Source of the DNA: Streptomyces hyaluromycini
GTDB taxonomy: Bacteria > Actinomycetota > Actinomycetes > Streptomycetales > Streptomycetaceae
Assembly: GCF_002217755.1 (NCBI RefSeq)
Contig: NZ_BCFL01000018.1
Location: forward strand, 496,001 to 560,000
Direction: 5' to 3'
DNA length: 64,000 bases
Part shown: one piece after another, positions 54,532-63,566 of the stretch
Layout of the letters: each line of letters opens with the position of its first letter
How positions within the stretch are numbered: position 1 is the first letter of the stretch
Translations under genes and position numbers: made by a program
Notes under the pieces: model-generated
Databases searched by the model: none
What the model was told of the DNA's origin: nothing
The model's input: the letters and a program-made list of their open reading frames with translations, nothing else

Positions 54532-55536
54532 TCAGATCGCGAGCTGCTGGTCGTTGCGGTTGAGCCAGCGGCGGTAGAAGGAGGTGAAGACGATCAGGAT
54601 GGCCAGCAGCAGCATGCCGTAGGCGGCGGACTGGGCGAAGTCACGCGGCTGCTGCCCGAAGCCGAGGTAGTACGCCCAGGTCACGAGGATCTGCGCGTCG
54701 GGGGCGGTGTCGCCGAAGAGCAGGAAGATGACGGCGAACTGGTTGAACGTCCAGATGATGCCGAGGAGTACGACGGTGGAGCTGACGGACCTGAGCCCCG
54801 GCAGGGTGACGAAGCGGAAGCGCTGCCAGGCGCTCGCGCCGTCCATCTCGGCGGCCTCGTACAGCGTGCCGTCGATGGCCTGGAGGCCGCCGAGCAGCGA
54901 GAGCATCATGAACGGCACACCGCACCAGGTGTTGACGAGGATCGCGGCGGCCCGCTGCCAGAAGGTGTCCTCCAGCCAGGCGGGTTGCGGCAGATGGAGG
55001 AAGTGCAGGGCACTGTTGATGATGCCGCCGTCGGCGAGCATGAACCGCCAGCCGAAGACGGTGACGAAGGTCGGCACCGCCCAGGGCAGGACCAGGACCA
55101 TGCGGTAGAAGGTGCGGCCGCGGAGCTTCTCGTTGAGCAGCAGGGCGAGGCCGAGACCGATCGTGTAGTGCAGGGTGACGCAGAGCGCGGTCCAGACGAT
55201 CGTCCAGAGGAAGTGGGACCAGAAGCGGTCGTAGGACGTCGGTCCGAACAGGATGTCCTTGTAGTTGTCCAGGCCGATGAACTTGTAGGTGGCGTCGATG
55301 TGGTTGACGCCGATGGTGCGGGCGGTGTTGAGGCTGTTGGCGTCCGTCAGCGTCAGGTAGAAGCCGTACACCAGGGGGTAGACGACGAGCGCGCCGAGGA
55401 CGACGGCCACGGGCGCGATCATCGCGTAGGCGTACCAGTACTTCTGGTAGTTGTTCTTCAGCCGCTGGCCCAGCCCGGGGCGGGGCGCGCGGTCACCGTG
55501 GCGTTTGCCGGTCGCGCGGTCGATGGCGACTGTCAT
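54532..55536 (-). CDS. malF: Maltose/maltodextrin ABC transporter permease
   Basis: A 334-aa permease. Helices include YAYAMIAPVAVVLGALVVYP and MVLVLPWAVPTFVTVFGWRF. The EAA loop is LYEAAEMDGASAWQRFRFVT followed by LPGLR. The size fits the actinobacterial MalF, which lacks the large periplasmic domain of the E. coli protein. It lies between malE (100 bp upstream) and malG. Confidence 0.94.
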   Translation of the reverse strand: MTVAIDRATGKRHGDRAPRPGLGQRLKNNYQKYWYAYAMIAPVAVVLGALVVYPLVYGFYLTLTDANSLNTARTIGVNHIDATYKFIGLDNYKDILFGPTSYDRFWSHFLWTIVWTALCVTLHYTIGLGLALLLNEKLRGRTFYRMVLVLPWAVPTFVTVFGWRFMLADGGIINSALHFLHLPQPAWLEDTFWQRAAAILVNTWCGVPFMMLSLLGGLQAIDGTLYEAAEMDGASAWQRFRFVTLPGLRSVSSTVVLLGIIWTFNQFAVIFLLFGDTAPDAQILVTWAYYLGFGQQPRDFAQSAAYGMLLLAILIVFTSFYRRWLNRNDQQLAI

Positions 55537-55636
55537 GGTTCGACACCTTCTGGTCTTCCGGGATCGGGCTGGGCACAGGCCGGTGGCCGCCGGAGCACTC
55601 CCCCCTGAACGGGGCGCTCCGGCGGCCGGCCGGCGC

Positions 55637-56911
55637 TTACTTGCTGAAGTCGGGGACGAGCTTCTCGATCCCGAGTTCGGCGGTGCTCAGGCCCTTGTCC
55701 AGGGACTCCTTGCCGCCGGCGATCTTGGTCAGCTCGGTGCCGACCGGACCCCACAGGGAGGAGTACTCGGCGAGCGCCGGGCGCGGCTGGGCGGAGGAGA
55801 GGACGGCCTGGTAGCCGGCGATGCCCGGGTCGGCCTTGACCTCGGCGGTGTACGCGTCGGAGCGGGTCGGCAGGGTGGAGTTCTTCAGGGCGATCTCCGT
55901 CTGGGTCTTCGCGGAGGTCATGAAGGCGACGAACTTCTCGGCCGCGGCCTGGTGGGCCTTGTCGATGCCGGCGTAGATCGAGAGGTTGTGGCCGCCGGTC
56001 GGGGCGCCCGCCTTGCCGGTGGAGCCGGCCGGGACGACGGCGATGCCGAGGTTGGACTTGTCGGTGAACGCGGAGCCCTTGTAGAAGTTGGTGATCTCCC
56101 AGGGGCCCTCGATGGTCATGGCGACCTTGCCGTTGACGAAGGCGTCCTGGCGGTGGGCGTAGGCGTCGGCGGTGACGTCCGCCTTGTGCAGGCCCTTGCC
56201 GGAGTAGAGGTCCAGCCAGGTCTGGTAGCCCTTCTTGGCCGCCGCCGAGGTGATGGTGATCTTCTTGGCGGAGGCGTCGACCATGTCGGTGCCCTCGCCG
56301 TAGAGGAAGGGCTGCGTGTAGTACGCGGCCTCGGGACCCCAGTAGCCGGCGGTCTTGGCCTTGTCCTGGATCTTGGCGGCGTCGGCCTTGACCTCGTCCC
56401 AGGTGGTGGGAGCGGCGGTGATGCCGGCCTTCTTGAAGAGCGCCTTGTTGTATACGAGGGCGAGGGTGTCGGTGACCAGCGGGACGCCGTAGGTCTTGCC
56501 CTCGTACTGGGCCTGGGTGATCAGGCTGGACTGGAACTTGTCCTTGTCGGCGAGGGCGGCGGTGCCGTCCAGCGGCACGAAGTAGCCGGCCTTGGCGAAG
56601 GCGGGGGTCCAGCCGACCTCGGAGCGCAGCACGTCGGGGGCGCCCTTGCCGGACTGGGCGGCCGTGTCGAACTTGTTCTGCGCCTGGTCGAACTGGACGT
56701 CGACGTAGTTGACCTTGATGCCCTTGTTCGCGGCCTCGAACTCCTTGACCAGGGCCTTGTACGTCGGCGACTCGTTGGTGGCGTTGGAGGTGTCCCACCA
56801 GGTGATGGTGACCGGCCCGTCCGACTTGCTGTCGCTTCCGCTCCCGCCGCACGCCGTCGCCGTGAGGGCGAGGGACGCCACCAGCGCGGAGGCCGCTATG
56901 CCACGCCGCAT
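55637..56911 (-). CDS. malE: Maltose/maltodextrin-binding lipoprotein
   Basis: A 424-aa solute-binding protein anchored outside the membrane. The signal RRGIAASALVASLALTATAC gives acylated Cys21. The family-1 binding fold has ITWWDTSNATNESPTYKALV, LVKEFEAANKGIKVNYVDVQ, PDVLRSEVGWTPAFAKAGYF, VAMTIEGPWEITNFY and GGHNLSIYAGIDKAHQAAAE. First gene of malEFG. Start ATG 56911 with AAGGAG upstream. Transcription is divergent from malR across a region with several CTTGC palindromes. Confidence 0.95.
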   Translation of the reverse strand: MRRGIAASALVASLALTATACGGSGSDSKSDGPVTITWWDTSNATNESPTYKALVKEFEAANKGIKVNYVDVQFDQAQNKFDTAAQSGKGAPDVLRSEVGWTPAFAKAGYFVPLDGTAALADKDKFQSSLITQAQYEGKTYGVPLVTDTLALVYNKALFKKAGITAAPTTWDEVKADAAKIQDKAKTAGYWGPEAAYYTQPFLYGEGTDMVDASAKKITITSAAAKKGYQTWLDLYSGKGLHKADVTADAYAHRQDAFVNGKVAMTIEGPWEITNFYKGSAFTDKSNLGIAVVPAGSTGKAGAPTGGHNLSIYAGIDKAHQAAAEKFVAFMTSAKTQTEIALKNSTLPTRSDAYTAEVKADPGIAGYQAVLSSAQPRPALAEYSSLWGPVGTELTKIAGGKESLDKGLSTAELGIEKLVPDFSK

Positions 56912-57294
56912 GAGTTCTCCTTGAGGGTTAAGCCCGAGTGATGCGGGGGCGGTCCCGTCCGCCGTCCCGCTGTCGTGCCGACTGCGCCGTTGCTGCGGCG
57001 GCCGGGCGTCAGGGAACGTAACAGCGATGTAAGCCTTGCGAAAGACCTTGCAGCAAAAAAGTGCAAGAGATCTCCGAAGTTATCCGGGCGTGACCTCTCG
57101 GCGACCGCCGTGAGACGCTTGTTTACAGCGGTAGAGCGCTACGGCGGCCACTTGTGCAAGACTCTGCAAGCTCTTGCCATCATGTTTCAGTAGGGAGTGC
57201 GATGACGCAGCAGCCCACAGCGGGCCGCCCCCCAGGCCGCATCAGGCGCCCGATCGGTGTGCAAGGGGACATACGGCCGGTACAGTCCGGTGCC
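56912..57294. promoter_or_regulatory. malE-malR divergent control region with MalR-type operators
   Basis: Palindromes typical of a LacI-family site: CTTGC (57047-57051) n11 GCAAG (57063-57067); CTTGTGCAAG (57151-57160); GCAAGCTCTTGC (57166-57177). A direct repeat CTTGCG/CTTGCA stands at 57035 and 57047, 12 bp apart. An AT-rich patch with AAAAAA at 57055-57060 lies between. A likely -10 TACAGT for malR is at 57281-57286. In S. coelicolor MalR represses malEFG; these are the obvious candidate sites. Confidence 0.65.
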
Positions 57295-58317
57295 GTGACC
57301 ACACGGCTTGCCGACATCGCAGCGCAGGCGGGGGTGAGCGAGGCGACGGTGAGCCGGGTTCTGAACGGGAAGCCGGGCGTCGCCGCCACCACCCGCCAGT
57401 CCGTGCTCGCCGCCCTGGACGTCCTCGGCTACGAGCGCCCGGTACGGCTGCGGCAGCGCAGCGAGGGCCTGGTGGGCCTGATCACGCCCGAGCTGGAGAA
57501 CCCGATATTCCCGGCCCTGGCGCAGGTCATCGGGCAGGCGCTGACCCGGCAGGGCTACACCCCCGTGCTCGCCACCCAGACCCCCGGCGGGTCCACGGAG
57601 GACGAACTGACCGAGATGCTGGTGGACCGCGGGGTCGCCGGGATCATCTACGTCTCCGGGCTGCACGCGGACACGACCGCCGACATGCAGCGCTACGAGC
57701 GGCTGCGGGCGCAGGGCGTGCCGTACGTCCTCGTGGACGGCTTCTCCCCGAAGGTGCAGGCGCCGTTCATCTCCCCCGACGACCGGGCCGCGATGACGCT
57801 GGCCGTCACCCACCTCGTCTCCCTGGGCCACACCCGGATCGGGCTCGCCCTCGGCCCCAAGCGCTTCGTCCCCGTGCAGCGCAAGATCGAGGGGTTCGTG
57901 CGGGCGATGCAGGACCAGTTGGGCCTCGGCGCGGAGACGGTCGAGACGCAGCTCGTGCAGCACTCCCTCTACACCCTGGAGGGCGGCCAGGCGGCCACCA
58001 CGGCGCTGATCGACCGCGACTGCACGGCGGTGGTGTGCGCCAGCGACATGATGGCCCTCGGCGCGATACGGGCCGTACGCCAGCGCGGCCTGGACGTCCC
58101 CCGGGACGTCTCGGTGGTCGGCTTCGACGACTCGCCCCTCATCGCCTTCACCGACCCGCCGCTCACCACCATCCGCAAGCCGGTCCCGGCGATGGGCCAG
58201 GCCGCGGTGCGCACCCTGCTGGAGGAGATCGGCGGCACCCCGGCCCCGCACAGCGAGTTCGTTTTCATGCCGGAGTTGGTGGTACGCGGTTCCACGGCGG
58301 CAGTACCTGGGAAGTAG
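57295..58317 (+). CDS. malR: LacI-family maltose regulator
   Basis: A 340-aa repressor. HTH and hinge at about 2-60: TTRLADIAAQAGVSEATVSR, VLNGKPGVAATTRQSVLAAL. The effector domain opens EGLVGLITPELENPIFPALA and continues with TAVVCASDMMALGAIRAVRQ and SVVGFDDSPLIAFTDPPLTT. The start GTG 57295 gives the usual LacI length. An alternative ATG at 57202 has a good GGGAG but adds 31 low-conservation residues. With the GTG start, TACAGT 8 nt upstream would make it nearly leaderless. It should control malEFG, aglA and the amylase genes. Confidence 0.92.
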   Translation: MTTRLADIAAQAGVSEATVSRVLNGKPGVAATTRQSVLAALDVLGYERPVRLRQRSEGLVGLITPELENPIFPALAQVIGQALTRQGYTPVLATQTPGGSTEDELTEMLVDRGVAGIIYVSGLHADTTADMQRYERLRAQGVPYVLVDGFSPKVQAPFISPDDRAAMTLAVTHLVSLGHTRIGLALGPKRFVPVQRKIEGFVRAMQDQLGLGAETVETQLVQHSLYTLEGGQAATTALIDRDCTAVVCASDMMALGAIRAVRQRGLDVPRDVSVVGFDDSPLIAFTDPPLTTIRKPVPAMGQAAVRTLLEEIGGTPAPHSEFVFMPELVVRGSTAAVPGK

Positions 58318-58399
58318 TCGCCCCGCCGTAGAACATGCACGGTGAACCCGACCTTGGGATGATCTGCCGTAGACGTCTTTTCTGGCAGACTCTGTGCCT

Positions 58400-59257
58400 A
58401 TGAGTGACTCGACCGTGACAGAGCCGGAAGGTCGCGCACAACAGACCCTTCCGCGGACCGTCACGGGCGAGGGCGACCAGCGGGCCCTGCACCGGCTGCG
58501 CACGCCGCGCCGGCCCCGGCTCTGGTTCGAGATCCTGCTGATCGCGGTGAGTTACTGGACCTACTCGCTGATCCGCAACGCGGTCCCGGAGCAGAAGGCG
58601 CAGGCGCTGCGCAACGCCGACTGGATCTGGAAGGCCGAGCACCATCTGGGGATCGCCGTCGAGGAGTCGGTCAACCACGCCGTGAACTCGGTGACTTGGC
58701 TGATCGTCGGCATGAACTACTACTACGCGACGCTGCACTTCGTGGTGACGCTGGGTGTGCTGGTGTGGCTCTACCGCAGCCACCCCGGCCGCTACGCGGC
58801 GGCCCGCCTCGCCCTCTTCGCGACCACGGGGGTGGCCCTCGTCGGCTACTACCTGTTCCCGCTCGCCCCGCCCCGCCTGATGAACGGAAGCGGCTTCGTG
58901 GACACGGTGACGGTCCACCACACCTGGGGCTCGATGGCCTCCGGCGACCTCAAGCACATGTCCAACCAGTACGCCGCGATGCCGTCCATGCACATCGGCT
59001 GGTCCCTGTGGTGCGGCCTGACGATCTTCGCCCTGGCCTCGGTCCCCTGGGTCCGGCTCCTCGGCCTCCTCTACCCCACGGCCACCCTCCTCGTCATCGT
59101 CGCCACGGCCAACCACTTCTGGCTGGACGCGGTGGGCGGCGCCCTCTGCCTGGCCATCGGCTTCGCGGTGGCCCGCCTGTGGTACGGGGCCCTGCCGTAC
59201 GCCCTGCCCCGGCAGCCGACGGGGGCGACTCTGCTGCGGAGCCCTGCGACCGGCTGA
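58400..59257 (+). CDS. PAP2-family membrane phosphatase (AUR1-like)
   Basis: A 285-aa integral membrane protein with about six helices (FEILLIAVSYWTYSLI, VTWLIVGMNYYYATLHFVVT, LALFATTGVALVGYYLFPLA). Active-site motifs of the inositolphosphotransferase-like PAP2_3 group are AMPSMHIGWSLW and NHFWLDAVGG. It dephosphorylates or transfers lipid-linked phosphate. Start ATG 58400; CAGACT lies 8 nt upstream and no Shine-Dalgarno is evident. The stop codon falls within the first unit of a 23-bp tandem repeat. Confidence 0.88.
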   Translation: MSDSTVTEPEGRAQQTLPRTVTGEGDQRALHRLRTPRRPRLWFEILLIAVSYWTYSLIRNAVPEQKAQALRNADWIWKAEHHLGIAVEESVNHAVNSVTWLIVGMNYYYATLHFVVTLGVLVWLYRSHPGRYAAARLALFATTGVALVGYYLFPLAPPRLMNGSGFVDTVTVHHTWGSMASGDLKHMSNQYAAMPSMHIGWSLWCGLTIFALASVPWVRLLGLLYPTATLLVIVATANHFWLDAVGGALCLAIGFAVARLWYGALPYALPRQPTGATLLRSPATG

Positions 59258-59311
59258 GACGGGGGCCTGCGACCGGCTGAGGCGGGGCCCTGCGACCGGC
59301 TGAGACGGGCT
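59243..59311. repeat. Tandem repeat, 23 bp x 3
   Basis: Units CCTGCGACCGGCTGAG.CGGGG at 59243, 59266 and 59289, differing at one or two bases. The first unit contains the stop codon of the phosphatase gene. Confidence 0.85.
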
Positions 59312-59353
59312 TCGGTCCGGAACGACGGCCGGTTCGGCACCGCCGACCACCGC

Positions 59354-59394
59354 CGCGGGGCCGAGCGCCGTCGCGGGGCCGAGCGCCGTCGCGG
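59354..59394. repeat. Tandem repeat, 18 bp x 2
   Basis: CGCGGGGCCGAGCGCCGT at 59354-59371 and 59372-59389, identical, with a partial third unit. Confidence 0.85.
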
Positions 59395-59460
59395 CGGGGA
59401 AAGGAGGGGCCGACGGCTGGTCTGAACCGCCGGTTCAAGAACGACCGCGGCTCACCACAT

Positions 59461-59522
59461 CTGTCGGCCGAGATCGTCTGTCCGCCGAGATCGTCTGTCG
59501 GCCCAGATCATCTGCCGGCCCC
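59461..59522. repeat. Tandem repeat, 17 bp x 3.6
   Basis: Units CTGTCGGCCGAGATCGT at 59461, 59478 and 59495 with one to two differences, then a partial unit. With the two arrays before it, this fills most of the 341-bp gap between convergent genes. Confidence 0.85.
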
Positions 59523-59598
59523 CTTCAACCGCCGCCACGGCGCTCAGCCACGACGGCGGGACCCGGCGGTGCCGAACCGGCCCCAGCCCTCCGACGGC

Positions 59599-61173
59599 TC
59601 ACTCTCCCCGGTGCACCACGTACCCCCCGGTCACCGTCAGCCGTACCGGTGCCTCCGTCAGTTCGTCCGCCGGAGCCCGCACCGGGTCCAGGGCGAACGC
59701 CGTCAGATCGGCGCGGTGGCCCACCGCGATGCGGCCTGCGACGGCCGCCTCGCCCGCCGCCCGCGCCGCATGGCTCGTGCAGCCCTCCAGCGCCTCCAGG
59801 CCGGTCAGGCCCGGGCCCGCCGACGCGGCGCCCCGCGGTGCGCGGGCCGTCGCGAGGACGGACCGTACGTCGTAGTGGGCGATCGGCCAGTCCGAGCCGA
59901 GCGCGACCGTCGCGCCCGCGTCGCGGAGGTCGCGCAGCCGCCAGGCGTGTCCGGCGCGGTCGACGCCCAGGCGGCGCGACCACTCGTCCGTGCCGTCGGC
60001 CCGCGTGTACCCCGTGTGCGGCGGCTGCATCGACGCGGCCACCCCCAGCTCCGCGAACCGCGGCAGCAGCGCGTCCGGCGCCGTCTCGATGTGCTCGACC
60101 CGGTGCCGGCCGGCCGCGCCGGGCCCCAGCCCCGCCACCACGTCGAGGACGTGCCGTACCGCGGCGTCCCCGATCGCGTGGGTGGCCGTGCGCACCCCGG
60201 CCGCGTGCAGCTGCCGTACGGCGACCGCGTACGCCTCGGGGTCCGGCCAGAACGCCTCTGTGCTCTGCCCGTGGCAGTCCGCGTGCTCCAGCCAGGCGGT
60301 GCCGCCCTCCACGGTCCCATCCATGAAGAACTTGACCCCGTCGACCACCCAGTGCCGCCCGCCCCGCCCCTGCGCCGCGACCAGTTCCCGCAGACCGGCC
60401 CCGGTCACGCCCGGCATGCACCAGGGCGCGAAGCGCAGCCGCAGCGGCAGCACGGTCTCCTCGGCCACCGCCCCGACCAGCTCCGCGTCCCCCGCGTCCA
60501 TGACGTGCGCCCCGGTGAGCCCGGTGGCCGCCATCGCGGCGAGCAGCTCGACCAGCCGTGCCCGGCGGGCCGCGTACGACGGGCGGGGCATCGCCCGCTC
60601 GACCAGTTGCATCGCCGCGTGCTCCACGAGGTGCCCGGTGGGGCGCCCCTCGGCATCGCAGACGACCTGCGCCCGCTGGGAGAACTCCCGCGGCCCGGTG
60701 ACTCCGGCCGCGGCCAGCGCCGCGCCGCCGGCGAGGGCGGAGTGGCCGTCGTAGAGCCGGAGGAAGGCGGGCGCGCCGTCGAGGACGTCCTCGACGAGCG
60801 CGCGGTCGACGGGCCGGCCCTCGAACGCGTTGTGGTCGAGGCCGAAGCCGATCACCCAGCCCTCGGTCCGGTCGGCCCCGGCCAGCGCGGCCCGCAGGCC
60901 CGCCAGGTCACCGACGCCCGACAGGTCGGTCCCGGTCGCCATGTCCAGGCCCCACACCGGGTGGCTGTGCGCGTCCACCAGGCCGGGCACCAGGTGCGCG
61001 CCGTCCAGCGCCACGACCTCGGTACCGGACCCCCGCCAGTCGCGTACGTCCCGCTCGTCGCCGACGGCGGCGATCACTCCGTCGCGCACGGCGACGGCGG
61101 TGGCGTACGGCCGGGCGGGGTCGAGGGTGCGAACCTCGGCGCCGGTCAGGATCAGGTCGGGGCTGGCGGTCAT
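59599..61173 (-). CDS. YtcJ-like amidohydrolase (metal-dependent)
   Basis: A 524-aa amidohydrolase of the amidohydrolase-3 group. First metal motif VPGLVDAHSHPVWGLDMATG. Later ligands lie in GVKFFMDGTVEGGTAWL, TATHAIGDAAV and RVEHIETAPDALLP, with the terminal Asp in VALGSDWPIAHYD. The beta-sandwich of the N- and C-termini (LTGAEVRTLDPARPYATAVA; GRIAVGHRADLTAFAL) is complete. It cleaves amides, carbamates or similar; substrate unknown. It is followed downstream on the minus strand by tandem repeats and preceded by the permease gene, with which it may be co-transcribed. Confidence 0.88.
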   Translation of the reverse strand: MTASPDLILTGAEVRTLDPARPYATAVAVRDGVIAAVGDERDVRDWRGSGTEVVALDGAHLVPGLVDAHSHPVWGLDMATGTDLSGVGDLAGLRAALAGADRTEGWVIGFGLDHNAFEGRPVDRALVEDVLDGAPAFLRLYDGHSALAGGAALAAAGVTGPREFSQRAQVVCDAEGRPTGHLVEHAAMQLVERAMPRPSYAARRARLVELLAAMAATGLTGAHVMDAGDAELVGAVAEETVLPLRLRFAPWCMPGVTGAGLRELVAAQGRGGRHWVVDGVKFFMDGTVEGGTAWLEHADCHGQSTEAFWPDPEAYAVAVRQLHAAGVRTATHAIGDAAVRHVLDVVAGLGPGAAGRHRVEHIETAPDALLPRFAELGVAASMQPPHTGYTRADGTDEWSRRLGVDRAGHAWRLRDLRDAGATVALGSDWPIAHYDVRSVLATARAPRGAASAGPGLTGLEALEGCTSHAARAAGEAAVAGRIAVGHRADLTAFALDPVRAPADELTEAPVRLTVTGGYVVHRGE

Positions 61174-61234
61174 GGTGCGGTGAACTCCCTTGTTCGGTAC
61201 GGCTGTTCGCCTACTCGACTATTCGACTATTCGG

Positions 61235-62686
61235 CTACTCGGTCGGCTCGGACGCGAAGTCCGCGTACACCGCGGGCCGTTCGCGGCGCAGCCACCACGC
61301 GAGGCCCAGGCCCGCGACGAAGACGGCCGGGGCGATGACGATCAGCAGGGTGTTCACCGTGCTGGACGCCCCGGTGAACAGGTCGATGTGGGTGATGACG
61401 AGCCCTATCGCGGTGGCGAGCAGGACGGCGGCGACGGTCGGGGCGACCACGGTGCGCAGGGTGCCCTCCTCGTGCCGTACCCGCCGGAAGTAGCAGGGCA
61501 CGGCGATCGCGGCGAGCAGCTGGAGCGCGAACAGGCCGATCATTCCCGGGGTGTTGACCCACAGCAGCAGCTGGTTGTACGGGTCCGCGCCCGCGGCCCA
61601 GAAGGCGAGCACGACCGCCAGGCCGAGGACGGTCTGGGCGGCACCGGCCAGGTACGGGGAGCGGTGGCGCGGGTGGATCGTGCCCAGCGACCTGGGCAGG
61701 ACGCCTTCTTCGGCGAGGGCGAGGGCGTAGCGGTTGATCGCGTTGTGGAAGGCGAGGAGCGAGGCGATGATGCTGGTCACGATGAAGATGTGCATCAGGT
61801 CGGCCGCCCAGCCGCCCACGTAGGTGGTGATGGCGGTGAAGAAGAGCCCGCCGGGGTCCTTGGCGGCGGCCGCGATGACGTCCTGGTTGCCGAAGGCCTG
61901 GATGATGATCCACACCATGAAGGCGTAGAAGAGCCCGAGGAACGCGACGGCCACGTAGGTGGCGCGCGGAACCGTGCGGTCGGGGTCGCGGGCCTCGCGG
62001 CGGTAGATGACGGTCGACTCGAAGCCGGTGAAGGCGGCGAACGCGAAGGCCAGGACGACGGCCGTGCCGGAGACGAACACGTGGTGCGGGGCGAAGGACG
62101 CGCCGGACAGGCCGTGCGCGCCGCCCTTCACCAGCACTCCGCCCGCGAGCAGCACGAGGATCCCGGTCTCGGCGACCAGCAGCACGCCGAGCAGCTTGGC
62201 GCCGAACTCGATGGAGCGGTAGCCGCCGTAGCCGATGAGGACGAGACCGGCGAGGGCGATCGGCAGCCAGGGGACGTCGACGCCGAAGAGGGCCTGGGCG
62301 GTGTCCCGCCCGGCGCTGCCGAGCAGGCCGTAGACGCCGATCTCCATGCCGTTGTAGCCGATGAGGGCGAGCAGCGCGGCGCCGATGCCGACGGGGCGGC
62401 CGAGGCCGCGGGTGATGTACGCGTAGAAGGCGCCGCCGCTTTTGACGTGCCGGCTCATGGTGGTGAAGCCGACGGCGAAGACGGCGAGGGTGATGCCGGC
62501 GATGAGGTAGCCGGCGGGGGCGCCGATGCCGCCGAGCAGGACGGCAAGGGGGGCGACGCCGGCCATCACGGTGAGCGGGGCGGCGGCGGAGATGACGAAG
62601 AAGGCGATGTCGGCAGTGCCGAGCGAGCCGGAGCGGAGCGTGGCCACGGCGGGTGGCGTGCTCTCCTCGCGAGCGGTGACGGACAT
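61235..62686 (-). CDS. APC-family amino acid permease
   Basis: A 483-aa transporter with about 12 helices. TM1 region ADIAFFVISAAAPLTVMAGV with the unwound GxG-type segment, SGGAFYAYITRGLGRPVGIG typical of APC TM3, and FTGFESTVIYRREARDPDRT at TM6. It probably imports an amino acid or amine, perhaps the substrate of the amidohydrolase downstream. Start ATG 62686. It is divergent from a TetR regulator over an AT-rich gap, suggesting local control. Confidence 0.9.
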   Translation of the reverse strand: MSVTAREESTPPAVATLRSGSLGTADIAFFVISAAAPLTVMAGVAPLAVLLGGIGAPAGYLIAGITLAVFAVGFTTMSRHVKSGGAFYAYITRGLGRPVGIGAALLALIGYNGMEIGVYGLLGSAGRDTAQALFGVDVPWLPIALAGLVLIGYGGYRSIEFGAKLLGVLLVAETGILVLLAGGVLVKGGAHGLSGASFAPHHVFVSGTAVVLAFAFAAFTGFESTVIYRREARDPDRTVPRATYVAVAFLGLFYAFMVWIIIQAFGNQDVIAAAAKDPGGLFFTAITTYVGGWAADLMHIFIVTSIIASLLAFHNAINRYALALAEEGVLPRSLGTIHPRHRSPYLAGAAQTVLGLAVVLAFWAAGADPYNQLLLWVNTPGMIGLFALQLLAAIAVPCYFRRVRHEEGTLRTVVAPTVAAVLLATAIGLVITHIDLFTGASSTVNTLLIVIAPAVFVAGLGLAWWLRRERPAVYADFASEPTE

Positions 62687-62764
62687 GGGGAGGGAGCCCT
62701 TCGAGCGCGACGGACGGGAGGGTTCCGGGCGTGCGGGATGACCGGCGCTACCAGGGCAGGAGCT

Positions 62765-62812
62765 ACCCCGGACCCGTAAATCTAAAGCCTTTCGGTTTGG
62801 GCAATGTAGCCT
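62765..62812. promoter_or_regulatory. AT-rich divergent promoter/operator region
   Basis: TAGATT on the minus strand (62779-62784) is a good -10 for the permease. AAAGCCTTT (62784-62792) is a small palindrome that could be part of a TetR site. Base composition is clearly lower in GC than the flanks. Confidence 0.4.
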
Positions 62813-62865
62813 CCTCCTGGACATGCGGGAAGACCCGTTTCACACCTCCGGGGGAGAACACACGC

Positions 62866-63471
62866 ATGGGACGGCCGCGCACCCCGCTCCTCGACCGGGA
62901 GCGGATCACCACGACCGCGCTGCAACTCGTGGACGAGCAGGGCGACTTCAGCGTCCCGCAGATCGCGAAGCGGCTCGGCACCCAGGCCGGTTCGCTGTAT
63001 CACCATGTGGACGGCCGGGACGGCATCGTCGAGCTGCTGCGCGAACGGGTCGCGGCCGCGATCGACCCCGCGACCCTGGACCTGGCCCCCTGGGACACCG
63101 CCGTGGAGTCCTGGGCCCGCTCCTACCGGGCCGCGTTCGCCGCCCACCCGAGGGCGATCCCGCTCCTGATGACCTCTCCGGTGCGGGCGCCGCGGGTCCT
63201 GGAGCAGTACGAGCGGGCGGTCACGGTGCTGCTGACGGCGGGCTTCGCCCCGGCGGACGTGATGCCCCTGCTGATCGCCCTGGAGAACCTGGTGCTCGGC
63301 TCGGCGCTGGACCTGGCGGCCCCGGAGACGATGTGGGAACTGACGGACCGGACCCCGACCCCGCACCTGGCACAGGCCCTGGCGGCGGTGGGGGACGGCA
63401 GGGCGGACCGCGCGTTCGAGGTGGGCCTCGCGGGCCTCATGAACCACGCCCGGACCCTGCTCCTGCACTGA
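62866..63471 (+). CDS. TetR-family regulator
   Basis: A 201-aa repressor. HTH at about 8-55: GRPRTPLLDRERITTTALQL, FSVPQIAKRLGTQAGSLYHH and VDGRDGIVELLRERV. The C-terminal domain (TetR_C type: TSPVRAPRVLEQYERAVTVL) is ligand binding. Start ATG 62866 follows GGGGGAG. It is divergent from the APC permease gene, its most likely target. Confidence 0.9.
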   Translation: MGRPRTPLLDRERITTTALQLVDEQGDFSVPQIAKRLGTQAGSLYHHVDGRDGIVELLRERVAAAIDPATLDLAPWDTAVESWARSYRAAFAAHPRAIPLLMTSPVRAPRVLEQYERAVTVLLTAGFAPADVMPLLIALENLVLGSALDLAAPETMWELTDRTPTPHLAQALAAVGDGRADRAFEVGLAGLMNHARTLLLH

Positions 63472-63566
63472 CCCCTGCTCCAGCGGATGCTCTGGCAGAC
63501 CCCGTATCGCGGGCGTATCGAAAACCGCATACGCCGCCGCAACCGCCCGCCGTCTTCCATGGAGGC

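Noticed and set aside
57202..57294. ATG 57202 as the start of malR
   Set aside because: It has a good GGGAG, but the 31 extra residues have weaker third-position GC and precede the normal LacI N-terminus; kept as an alternative only.
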